Shown here piece after piece: positions 1 through 19,725 of a stretch of DNA of 64,000 bases. Source of the DNA: Ampullaceana balthica (Eukaryota > Mollusca > Gastropoda > Lymnaeidae). Made by a program: the position numbers and the translations under genes. The number at the start of each line of letters is the position of its first letter. Within the stretch, counting starts at the first letter, position 1. The notes under the pieces are model-generated. The model was not told where the DNA came from and ran no database searches. It saw only the letters and a program-made list of their open reading frames with translations. The stretch lies in the NCBI GenBank assembly GCA_944989445.1, contig CALYLW010000018.1:2150430-2214429 (forward strand). The letters are read 5' to 3'.

Positions 1-420
1 ATATGATTCATAATTGGTGCTGTTGAAATAAGTGGTCTTAACAACACTAAAACCAGACGGTAACACAAACCACACGTCCCCCAAAAGAAAATAATTTTAA
101 AATTTAAAAAATTAAATTCCTGTATTATTTTTTTTTAGTACTGACCAAGTTACCAAAATAACGTAACACGTCAATGTGCGTCACTATCTCTCTTCAACTC
201 ACGTCATCTAGTCCCAGACGTTAGGCTACATTTTATCTGCCATTGACCCAGGCAGAGACCAGGCTGACATTGTTGACAGGTGCTTCATGAGAGTTGGCTG
301 GAAGGTCGCATCACTCACGTAGATCGGTCTTGAAAAGTCAAAGTTAGATCAAAAGGTTATTAGCCGTCTGTAAAAAACATAAGAAACAATTATTAATTAT
401 AGCCATAAGCTACTAATCAA

Positions 421-620
421 ATTTTCGTTCTACCCGTCCGGAATTCAGGCGTGGAATGGGTTGCCTGAAGAAACCAGGAAAACCAACACTTTATCAACAT
501 TTAAATCTCTAATAAAAATGCAGGACTAAACACAAACCATAGATAAGCGTAGGACGCAATAATCTTCTGTATAGAAGGAGCTCTGTAAACAGATAAGATG
601 AGATAAGATAAGATAAGATA
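421..620 (+). mobile_element. 3' end of a non-LTR retrotransposon (RT C-terminus and tail)
   Basis: The frame from 422 reads FYPSGIQAWNGLPEETRK, then STFKSLIKMQD and a stop, the usual C-terminal signature of LINE reverse transcriptases (aromatic-P ... W-N-x-L-P ... FK). It is followed by a 3' UTR with AGGACGCAATAATCTTCTGT and a GATAA-repeat tail at 595-620. 5'-truncated. Related copies lie at 24421 and, inverted, at 9713. Confidence 0.75.
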
Positions 621-1282
621 TCTGTAACTGCAATAAACAATCACTGGGTCTATCTGGGCTGTTGTAACAAGATAAACGTACAAGATATACATTAAATAAT
701 GATGTTGGTAAAACTGTAATTTGAGCTTCCTTTTATTGATGATAGTAAGCCCTCAAAACAATACTTTATTGTATCACTTGGGATGTTTCGAAAATCTATG
801 AGTCAGACGAGATTATTGTAAATGAGTCAAAATTTTGAAACGTTAAGATGATAATTGGTCACTGTAGTCTCTTCAACCGATTTTTAAAATTTATTCCACA
901 AATTATTTGCTACAACTGCCAAGAATGTATAATTATATTCTATTAGGCGCGTCAGTAATAAAATAAGGCCCCCACTCATTCCAACCAATACCACATAACA
1001 AAATATATTTTTTTAAATAACAAATAATGTTATCATTGATTTATTTCATGTTTGCTATTGTTTTTGTTGTGATATTCTTTTATAATACAACTTCCTTAAA
1101 GGCATTACAAAATATAAATTTTAAGTCTTTTTGTCAAACAGCTTTAAGTACTCCAGTTTATAATAAATATATATAATTTTAGGATAAACCTGTTCTTTAG
1201 ACATAGACATCTAAATAATTATCTCAGCAACATAGCAGATGTTTACGACAAAACAAAGCCCAGACAATTGAGCTGTACTTAC

Positions 1283-9657
<8,375 letters not shown>

Positions 9658-9712
9658 CTGGGGAAAAATATTGTTAACACTCCTGGTAATGTTATGATTA
9701 TTATTGAACATA

Positions 9713-9905
9713 TCTAACTGTATCTGTTACAGACGCTCCTTCTATACAGAAGATTATTGGGTCCTCCTATGTTTATCCATACTTTATGTCTAGTCTCACA
9801 CTTTTTATTAGAGCTTTAAATGTTGATAAAGTTTTGGTTTTCCTGATTTACTGAAGGCAATCCACTCCACACCCAAATTCCAGACGGGAAGAACGAGAAT
9901 TTGTA
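9713..9905 (-). mobile_element. 3' end of the same LINE family, inverted and decayed
   Basis: The minus strand from 9905 carries FFPSGIW, then a frame-damaged match to the RT tail, and the same 3' UTR (CTTCTGTATAGAAGGAGCGTC). It lies in the interval just upstream of gene A's first visible exon. Confidence 0.65.
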
Positions 9906-10363
9906 TGTGTTTGTTCTTGCCTACGGAATAAGAAAAGTGTTTTTATCCCTTCTATCTTTGTCTATAAGAGAGTATTAGGCATTAGGTTATCTTTTTGTTG
10001 TATTTCCAAGTCCAAGTTGAAATTAATTGCCTTATGTATTATTACTATTTTGCTCCTTGTTCTTCTATCCTCTAGTGTTTAAAGGTTTAATGAGTTAGAT
10101 TGCAAGTATAGCCACTTACTTTTTTTAGGTTCCATTTTCTAAAACACTTTTGAAATGTGTTCGTATTCGTAGTGCATTACAGATTTACAGTAGTCAAACC
10201 ATCACTACCTAGAAAGAATTACAACATCCGGCATGGTGCGCACCAGTATTAATAGATTAACATCGCAGTCTTTTTTTTTAAAGTGCGCACCTCTTTTTAT
10301 TTACTCTTTAATATGGAACTAATACAATTTTAAAGATTAAAAAATGTTAGAAAAATATATATA

Positions 10364-11131
10364 ACTAGCGTATCACCCGTCAAAAATAACGGAAGTTTTC
10401 AGCTAAAATCTATTTATTTTATTAAAAAAATACACTTTTTTAGGGCGCCTACGGCGCCGACCTTTTCAAAAGCGCAACTAACTTGTCCTTGTTTGATAAA
10501 TACGAAATATTAAACTTTCTGAAATGTAAACAAAGTATTTTATAATAGGGGTTGTAGGGTGCCTACGGCACCCTCTTTTTTTAAATTTTATAATTAACCA
10601 TGATCAAATCCTCTTTTTACATTGATCCCTTTTCCAAAATTAAAATACATGTATGAGCGAAAGAATGACGTCATATAATATTTTTTTTACAGCGCATCTT
10701 TAATTTGCACACCTTTTGATGCATTGGTGCAGTAATTTGTTTTCTCTGTTTTCTAAAATTAGTAGCGTCACGGACAGACATTGCAAATTATATTGCTTAA
10801 TAATACTAGCGTATCACCCGTAAAAAAATGACGAAAGTTTTCAGCTGAAATCTATTTATTTTGAAAAAAGACTTTCTGAAATGTATACAAAGTATTTTAT
10901 AATAGGGGTTGTAGGGCATCTACGGCACCCCCTTTGTTTTTTGACTTTATAATTAACCATCATCAAATCCTCTTTTTACATTGTTCCCTTTTCCAAAATT
11001 AAAACATGAGCTAAAACAATGACGTCATATAATATTTTTTTTAAAGCGAATCTTTAATTTGTAGACTTTTTGATGCATTGGTGCAGTAATTTGGTGCGCT
11101 GCTTTCTAAAATTAGTATAACGTTACATCCA
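10364..11131 (+). repeat. Two tandem copies of an ACTAGCGTATCACCCGT repeat
   Basis: Copies begin at 10364 and 10805. Both contain a GGCGCC/GTGCC palindrome block (GGGCGCCTACGGCGCC in the first), the phrase TATTTTATAATAGGGGTTGT and a GTGCAGTAATTTG end. Inverted relatives are at 12169-12393 and 13000-13350. Confidence 0.7.
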
Positions 11132-11132
11132 C

Positions 11133-12168
11133 ACATACATACATACATACATACATACATACATACATACATACATACATACATACATACATACATACAT
11201 ACATACATGCATACATGCATACATACATACATACATACATACATACATACATACATACATACATACATACATACATACATACATACATACATACATACAT
11301 ACATACATACATACATACATACATACATACATACATACATACATACATACATACATACATACATACTACATACATACATACATACATACATACATACATA
11401 CATACATACATACATACATACATACATACATACATACATACATACATACATACATACATACATACATACATACATACATACATACATACATACATACATA
11501 CTACATACATACATACATACATACATACATACATACATACATACATACATACATACATACATACATACATACATACATACATACATACATACATACATAC
11601 ATACATACATACATACATACATACATACATACATACATACATACATACATACATACACATACATACATACATACATACATACATACATACATACATACAT
11701 ACATACATACATACATACATACATACATACATACATACATACATACATACATACATACATACATACATACATACATACATACATACATACATACATACAT
11801 ACATACATACATACATACATACATACATACATACATACATACATACATACATACATACATACATACATACATACATACATAATACATACATACATACATA
11901 CATACATACATACATACATACATACATACATACATACATACATACATACATACATACATACATACATACATACATACATACATACATACATACATACATA
12001 CATACATACATACATACATACATACATACATACATACATACATACATACATACATAAATACATACATAAATACATACATACATACATACATACATACATA
12101 CATACATACATACATACATACATACATACATACATACATACATGCATGCATACATACATACATACATA
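11133..12168. repeat. (CATA)n tetranucleotide microsatellite, ~1.04 kb
   Basis: About 260 units with only a few interruptions (GCATG near 11209-11216 and 12143, single-base slips at 11367, 11501, 11656 and 11881). The 4-bp period leaves several frames open, giving meaningless MYVC or IHTY read-throughs. Confidence 0.97.
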
Positions 12169-13350
12169 AGGATAAGTTACTAGGGCTTTTGACAAAAAAA
12201 ATAGGCGCCGTAGTCGCCCTACAGCTGCAGTGAGTGCCATAGGCGCCCTACAACCCCTAATATAAAATATTCTGTGTACATTTCAGTATATTCAATATTA
12301 AGTATTTATCAAACAAGGATAAGTTAGTTGGGCATTTGAAAAAAGTGGGCGCCGTAGGCGCCACGGCGCCTCAGAGCAACCTAGTTATAAATAATATAAT
12401 AGCCCAAGTCACTCATTGGAAGGATGTGTAAATCTATGACGTCATTTTTTGAGCTTATATTTTAATATAACAGGATCACCAATGTCGAGGTACTCAGAAG
12501 AAGCCATATGCTGAGTATGCACTCAATTCTGAGTGAGAGGCGCCTGCGGTGGTTAGGTCATGTCCGCAGAATTAGCTCGAAGCGCATTCCTAGAGCCTTG
12601 CTTTACGGTGAGCTGGCAACCAGTATGAGAAAAAGAGGTCGCCCCTGCTTGCGCTTCAAGGACGTCTGCAAGAAAGACATGTCATTGGCACAGACAGACC
12701 ATAAAACGTGGGAGACCATTGCCGAGGAGCGCACCTCCTGGCGGGAAAAAGTGCGTGAGGGCATTCATGTCACGGAAGCATCCCTCATAGCTTTGAGTGA
12801 AGAGAGAAGGGCCAGGAGAAAGGGGAGGGGGGCAGAGGAGCAGGAGTACACACCATCATCCCATGAGGACGGACGGTTGCCATACCACACCATATTTTAA
12901 TACAAGGCGTGCATCGGAAGGCGCGCAAAAAGATGTGCAAAATAATTATAAATTAAAGACGCTCTGTAAAAAAATATATTATATTACGTCATTGTTTTAG
13001 CTTATATTTTAATTTTGGAAAAAGGGAACGATGTTAAAATAGGGTTTGAGGATTTTTAATTATAAAATACTTTGTGTACATTTCAACAAGCTTAATATTT
13101 CGTATTTATTAAACAAGGATAAGTTACTTGGGCTTTTGACAAAAAAACGTAGGCGCCGTAGGCACCCTACAGCTGCATTGAGTGCCGTAGGCGCCCTACA
13201 ACCCCTATTATAAAATACTTTGTGTACATTTCAGTAAGTTTAATATTAAGTATTTATCAAAGAAGAATAAGTTAGTTGGGCTTTTGAAAAAAGTGGGCGC
13301 CATATGAAAAGTGGGCGCCGTAGGCGCCCCGGCGCCCCAGCGCAACCTAG
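12169..13350. repeat. Inverted GGCGCC repeats flanking a LINE fragment
   Basis: At 12169-12393 and 13000-13350 the plus strand carries AGGCGCCGTAGGCGCC-type blocks with ACAACCCCTATTATAAAATA, the reverse complement of the repeats at 10364-11131. Between them is the RT fragment at 12470-12900. Confidence 0.65.
12470..12900 (+). pseudogene. Non-LTR retrotransposon reverse transcriptase, C-terminal fragment
   Basis: The open frame reads RLRWLGHVRRISSKRIPRAL, LLYGEL, KRGRPCLRFKDVCKKD and TWETIAEERTSWR, the typical tail downstream of the LINE RT domain (R-x-R-W-x-G-H-V ... GRP-x-x-R-x-K-D ... W). Upstream RT motifs and the endonuclease are absent, so it is a 5'-truncated copy. Confidence 0.82.
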
Positions 13351-13394
13351 TTTTTATAAATGGATAAAAAATATAGTTATGTGTTTTATTACAT

Positions 13395-16205
13395 TACTAG
13401 CAGACCCGTCGTGCGTTGCAACGATCTCAGTAAAATGATTAAGTTTAAAGAAACCAATGAGTGAATGAGTGGCATATATTAAAAACATTTATGCCAGAAA
13501 CCTTCGCGGAAGTTTGCAAATAAACAAAATCCAAGTTTCCTACCAAACGGATAAATAAATTAATAATTAAAAAGCTTACAAAATAAAAAAACAATATTAA
13601 GTCAAGGGGCCCAGCCGAAAAATGAGTGAGAATTAAATTTTTTAATGCCATTGTACTCAAGCAAAATTTCTCAATATCGTGCAAAATTGAAAGGGGAATA
13701 AATTATTACTGTGCAGTAAAAATGACATTTGGGGCCCCCAGCTCCGTGGGAATGGACTATAGGAGTTCAGTGCCCTATAGTAATATAATCTAGGTTCTTA
13801 AATTTTTATATTCTAAGTTTAGTCAAAATCCATTTATTTTCTCATAATTTAGCGCTTAAACTAATTTTAATATAGTTAATATAGTGTTTTTAAAAAATGA
13901 CATTTAGGGGCCCCTGGGCCCATTCGGTGAAAGATGTCAACTTCAAAAACCTGTTCAATTTAATTCAGTTTCGTCATAGATATATTCCTCAAAATCGTGA
14001 AAAATTGAATGTGGAAAAATATCTTAAACATATACGAAGAAAAGACATTTGGGGCCCCAGCCCCGAAGGAATGGACATTTGAAGTTTTGTGCCCTATAGT
14101 ATTTTAATATGGGTTACCTAGTTTTTGTACACAAATTTTTGTTAAGATCCAATTATTTACTCAGTAACAACCCCATAAACTAATTTTTATAAAGCTCGTA
14201 TAAGCAAAAAACGACATTAAGGGCCACAGGGCCCAATTATTGGAAGAAATAAAGTGCGAAAGACATGTTCATTTGAATAATTTCAAAATACATACATATA
14301 TTTATATTTCTCAATATTGTTAAAAATTGAATGGACGATAAAACATTAAACATTTACTAAAAAAGACATTTTGGGTCACATGCCCCGAGGGAATGAAACT
14401 TAGGAGTTCAGTGCCCTATAGTAATAAAATATAGACCATTGAGTTTTTTATATACTAAGTTGGGTCAACAGCTATTAATTTTCTCAGTATTTTACGCTAA
14501 TACTAATTTTTTACAGCTAATATAAGGGAAAAAAGATATTAGGGCCCCTGGGCCCATTTGGTGATAGATGTAAATTTCAAAAACCTTTTCATTTAATCAA
14601 GTTTCCTCATAGATATATTTCTCAAGATCGTGAAAATTTGAATGTGGAAAAATATCTTAAACACATACGAAGAAAAGACATTTGGGGCCCCCGGCCCGAA
14701 GGAATGGTCATTTGAAGTTCTGTGCCCTATAGTATTTTAATATGGGCTACCAAGTTTTTGTATACAAATTTTGGTTTAGATCCATTCATTTAGTCAGTAG
14801 CTGACGCATAAACTAATTTTTATATAGCTCATATAAGCAAAAAATGACATTATGGGCCCCCGGTGCCCCATGAGTGTTAAATATAGAAAATAAAGTTGCC
14901 AGTTACCATCCCAGGTAGGTACTTAACAGTCTCCAAAAATTTCATGACGATCGGATGAATGGTTTAGTCTGCTATAAAGGACATGCACACACACACACAC
15001 ACACACACAGACATACTTTGATTTTATATATATATAGATAAAGATTAATAATTAAAAAGCTTACAAAAGAAGAAACAATATTAAGGGCCCCGACTTCAAA
15101 TGAGTGATAATTTTTTTTTAAATTGAAATTGTTCTCAAGCTATATTTCTCGATATCGTGTTAAATTGAATGGGGAATACAATTATTAACGTTCAGTAAAA
15201 AAATACATTTGGGGCCCCAAGGTCCAAGGGAATGGACATTAGGAGTTCTGTGCCCTCTATTAATTTATTATAGGCTGTTAAGTTTGTATATACTAAGTTT
15301 GGTAAAAAATCCATTTATTTTTTCATTATCTAACGCTTAAACTAATTTTTATATAGCTAATATAGGGGGGAAAAACGACATTAAGGGGCCCCCGGGCCCA
15401 TTTGGTGCAAGATATCAATTTCAAAAACCTGTTCATTTTAAGTCAGTTTCATCAGGGAGATATTTCTCAAGATCGTTAAAAATTGAATGAGAAAAATATC
15501 TTAAACAGATACGAAAAAAAGACATTTGGGGCCCCCAGCCCCGAAAAAAATGACATTAGAAGTTCAGCGCACTTAATTATATTAATATGGGCTACCAAAT
15601 TTTTGTATACAAAGTTTGGTTAAGATCCACTCATTTACTCAGTAGCTAGCGCATAAATTAATATTTATATAGCTCATATTAGCTAAAAACGGCATTTAAG
15701 GCCCCAGGGCCCATTCAGGGAAAGATATAAAGTTCAATACACCTGTACATTTCAATATGGATAATAATGGATACATTTGTCATTATTTTTCAAGATCGTT
15801 AATAATTGAATGTGGAATAAAATCCTAAGCGTTTAAGAAAAAAGGCATTTTAGGCCCCCAGCCCCGAAAGAATGGTCATTATGAGTTCAATGCCCTATAG
15901 TATTTTAATATCCGCTGTCAAGTTTTTATATACAAAGTTTGGTTAAGATCCATCAATTTACACAGTAGCTAACGCTTAAACTAATTTTTATATAGCTCAT
16001 ATAAGCAAAAAATGACATTATGGGCCCCCGGCGCCCCATGAGTGTTAAATTTAGAAAAAAAGTTGCCAGTTACCATCCCGGGAGCGCACTCAACAGTCTC
16101 AAAAAGTTTCATGACGATCGGATGAATGGTTTAGTCTGCTATAAAGGACATGCACACACACACACACACAGACATACTTTGATTTTTATATATATGGATA
16201 AATAA
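13395..16205. repeat. Repeat array with GGGGCCCC-containing ~280-bp internal units
   Basis: It opens with ACTAGCAGACCCGTCGTGCG. Two larger copies (about 13559-15045 and 15046-16200) each start TAATAATTAAAAAGCTTACA and end with TTTCATGACGATCGGATGAA, an (AC)n stretch and a TATATA-GATA tail. Inside each are several ~280-bp subrepeats with GACATTTGGGGCCCC and GTGCCCTATAGTATTTTAAT. Non-autonomous element structure is likely; class not assigned. Confidence 0.7.
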
Positions 16206-16214
16206 TAAAAATAT

Positions 16215-16560
16215 GCATACATTCTGATGGAGAAATTTACAACGTACAAATTAAATATGAGGAAATTAAAGATATCAATGAATCGATCATCGAATTGAAT
16301 TCCCTCTATGCCCGTCTGGTGTTGTATTTTACTTGGACTTGTCATTTTGTGGCTGTATTAATACTATTAATCCGGAATTTAACATCGAACAACTTCATCT
16401 CAAGTAGAGAGCGTTCTTTCGTTGACTTGAGCGTTGTCTTGGCGTGTGTAACTTATTACAAGAGTGGAAAAAAGACTGAACTCTTGCTACAAGGTGAATC
16501 GGTTCAACCTGATGGAAGTGATACAGACTACAACGAACCCCAAGACGACCATTGCGATTA
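16215..16560 (+). pseudogene. Repeat-borne open frame, unknown function
   Basis: An open frame from about 16215 to the TAA at 16559 begins GEIYNVQIKYEEIKDINESI and continues ELNSLYARLV, a hydrophobic stretch (HFVAVLILLI) and an acidic end (DTDYNEPQDDHCD). A second copy at 43398-43530 keeps the frame through MNSLYACLV and then shifts. It is probably part of a mobile element; I do not recognise the family. Confidence 0.35.
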
Positions 16561-16844
16561 AACTTCTTGGTGGAATCTTGAGAATGAGGCTACGCCAAAC
16601 AGGCATGCATAGCCTGGAACTCTTGATTTGATTGTGTGTATTTGTCTTGTTATTATTTCTGGATCAGGATTTTCATCATAGATTCCTGTTTCGCTAATGA
16701 CATTCTTAGTCCAGGACCCCTGTTTCGGCGGACAAGGGATAAGGTGCTCCATCAAATTAACAGTCTATGACAGTGATGCGTCCATTTCTGAACATTTATA
16801 TGAAATTTTGTGCGTGTAACTATGTTTTAGGAAGATTTAGAGTG

Positions 16845-17035
16845 CGATGTGTTTTCTGTAGTTGTTGAACATGTTTGTAAAGCGCTGTGAGCCCTGCTGT
16901 AGGCTGGGGTACTGCGCTATATAAGTGAACAAAATAATAATAATAGTGAAAACCCCTATATTAAAAGAAGAATATTGTAACTAAGAACACTTATTTAGCG
17001 CGTTCCCCAGCTTAGGAGTAGACTCATCGCTTTTG
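16845..17035 (-). repeat. Short dispersed repeat with GCGCTTTACA motif
   Basis: The minus strand has TATATAGCGCAGTACCCCAGC, then GGGCTCACAGCGCTTTACAA. A second copy on the plus strand is at 26925-27030 next to an (AAT)n run, and a degenerate third near 16990-17035. Confidence 0.5.
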
Positions 17036-17345
17036 ACGACCTCTTGAAAAAAAACGACATCACATTCCACAGCTCCCAAAATATACACTGCTATGTAAAA
17101 ATATTAAATCTCTAGATCCGATCCCCGGTGTAGCATACGCCTCAGAGCAAAGGGGGGGGTGGTAGCTCAAACGCAGGGCCTATGTCTCGAGACCAACGAT
17201 GGGCAGGCACAGAAAAGGAGGCTTTGTCTGCGAGTTGCTTGCTCTGCCGTATTCTATATATAGACTGTCTTGCTTCCTCTAGTTTCTAGCGAATTATATA
17301 TATAGATAGATTGTCATTTATTCATCCAAGAGCGTAGCCAGATGG

Positions 17346-17801
17346 AGTGATGTTAGTGCAGGGGTGATGAACATCACACAGACTCTATTCTGATGAACAT
17401 CACACAGACTCTATTCTGATGAACATCACACAGACTCTATTCTGATGAACATCACACAGACTCTATTCTGATGAACATCACACAGACTCTATTCTGATGA
17501 ACATCACACAGACTCTATTCTGATGAACATCACACAGACTCTATTCTGATGAACATCACACAGACTCTATTCTGATGAACATCACACAGACTCTATTCTG
17601 ATGAACATCACACAGACTCTATTCTGATGAACATCACACAGACTCTATTCTGATGAACATCACACAGACTCTATTCTGATGAACATCACACAGACTCTAT
17701 TCTGATGAACATCACACAGACTCTATTCTGATGAACATCACACAGACTCTATTCTGATGAACATCACACAGACTCTATTCTGATGAACATCACACAGACT
17801 C
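17346..17801. repeat. 26-bp minisatellite
   Basis: About 17 nearly perfect copies of a unit containing GATGAACATCACACAGACTC. It is separated by about 50 bp from an unrelated array at 17850. Confidence 0.95.
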
Positions 17802-17849
17802 TTTCACCATTAACAAGGGTGTCAGTTTCATTCATCCTGTGTTTTCAGC

Positions 17850-18735
17850 GGACAGCTGTGGCGGTAATGTGGGAGAGGACGGAGAGGGACAGCTGTGGCG
17901 GTAATGTGGGAGAGGACGGAGAGGGACAGCTGTGGCGGTAATGTGGGAGAGGACGGAGAGGGACAGCTGTGGCGGTAATGTGGGAGAGGACGGAGAGGGA
18001 CAGCTGTGGCGGTAATGTGGGAGAGGACGGAGAGGGACAGCTGTGGCGGTAATGTGGGAGAGGACGGAGAGGGACAGCTGTGGCGGTAATGTGGGAGAGG
18101 ACGGAGAGGGACAGCTGTGGCGGTAATGTGGGAGAGGACGGAGAGGGACAGCTGTGGCGGTAATGTGGGAGAGGACGGAGAGGGACAGCTGTGGCGGTAA
18201 TGTGGGAGAGGACGGAGAGGGACAGCTGTGGCGGTAATGTGGGAGAGGACGGAGAGGGACAGCTGTGGCGGTAATGTGGGAGAGGACGGAGAGGGACAGC
18301 TGTGGCGGTAATGTGGGAGAGGACGGAGAGGGACAGCTGTGGCGGTATTGTGGGAGAGGACGGAGAGGGACAGCTGTGGCGGTAATGTGGGAGAGGACGG
18401 AGAGGGACAGCTGTGGCGGTAATGTGGGAGAGGACGGAGAGGGACAGCTGTGGCGGTATTGTGGGAGAGTAAGGAGAGGGACAGCTGTGGCGGTATTGTG
18501 TGAGAGGAAGGAGAGGGACAGCTGTGGCGGTATTGTGTGAGAGTAAGGAGAGGGACAGCTGTGGCGGTATTGTGTGAGAGTAAGGAGAGGGACAGCTGTG
18601 GCGGTATTGTGTGAGAGTAAGGAGAGGGACAGCTGTGGCGGTATTGTGTGAGAGTAAGGAGAGGGACAGCTATGGTGGTATTGTGGGAGAATACGGAGAG
18701 GGACAGCTATGGCGGTATTGTGGGAGAGGACGGAG
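17850..18735. repeat. 37-bp minisatellite
   Basis: About 24 copies of a unit with GGACAGCTGTGGCGGTAATG followed by TGGGAGAGGACGGAGAG. The first 13 copies are identical; variants (GTATTG, GAGTAAGGAGAG, TATGG) accumulate toward 18735. The ORFs on both strands here are repeat read-throughs. Confidence 0.95.
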
Positions 18736-19159
18736 AGAGAAACGGACAAGGCATATATATTAATGTTCATAATTAATTATATTCTAAAAATATTTGTGTT
18801 GGTGTGAAATTCCTATCGATTTCAATTTCGTCTTTGTACGCCATTTGAGTATCTCGTAATATCATAGAGAAGATTGATTCACTTTTATTTGTGCTTGAAT
18901 ATTCATTCTAAGAGATATCTATATTGTTGGCTTATTTCTCTGTACAGAAGGTATCAGAAAGAATAATATTAAATGATTTTAAACAGAAGCAAATCCCTTG
19001 AACTTTCTCATGGGGATCTGGACTGGGTTTTTTTAAACGTTAAATAGAAACATTGGGGCATGCAGGTTTGACTCTCAGTCCAAAAGGCTTCAAATAAATA
19101 CAAGACTTTTGTCATTCATATTTTTTAAGGCAACATAAAACACATACAAATGTGAGAAT

Positions 19160-19381
19160 AGTTTTATTATTAATAATTTGTTTAAAATGTGTTCAACGAG
19201 TGGATTAAAGCGTTTGACCTTTCAGTTCGAGGTAAAAATTTTACAGTGTTACAACAATAAACTGTTTTATCATCGAGCCCCCGAGAGAGTTACACGGGAC
19301 TGCTGCGACTGACTGCTCCCTGCTCTCTGGTCCACGAGTCAGGTCAGAGCTAAAGTTCAATCTTTCCACTCGAGAGTTTGG
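19160..19381 (-). other. Candidate 3'-UTR exon of gene B
   Basis: On the minus strand TTCTTTTCAG precedes 19381, a good acceptor, and an AATAAA (TTTATT on the plus strand near 19163) closes the interval. Gene B's stop codon is directly followed by GTGAGG, so a terminal non-coding exon would be expected here. Base composition is less AT-rich than its surroundings. Inference only; transcript data are lacking. Confidence 0.3.
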
Positions 19382-19725
19382 CTGAAAAGAACGAACAGAA
19401 ACATTTAGCAAAGAATAGATGATGGAGGGGTTATTTCTTCGGGGCTGATGTTCAAGTCTAACGAACAGTAATTCGTGGCTGATATTACTTAGTGGTCAGT
19501 CATTCTTTATAATTGGGTCAACTTGAATGCTTAATTTATTACAATTATTTGGTTTGGATGTAAAAAAAAAGAAAAAGAAAGCTACGCAGTTGCCCTAATT
19601 TCCACTTTAAAAAAACAGTGCCGTACAATGGTAGCTGCAGTCTTTGCTCATAATTTAAAAAAATCATCTTCAAATTTTTTTTGACATTGTTCACAATTTG
19701 AAAACTTGACAACAAGAATCCTCAC

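Noticed and set aside
11041..12240. Long open frames on both strands over the CATA repeat
   Set aside because: A 4-bp repeat without stops is open in several frames; the peptide is a pure MYVC or IHTY periodicity with no gene context.
17832..18770. 312-codon open frame on the minus strand
   Set aside because: Read-through of the 37-bp minisatellite.
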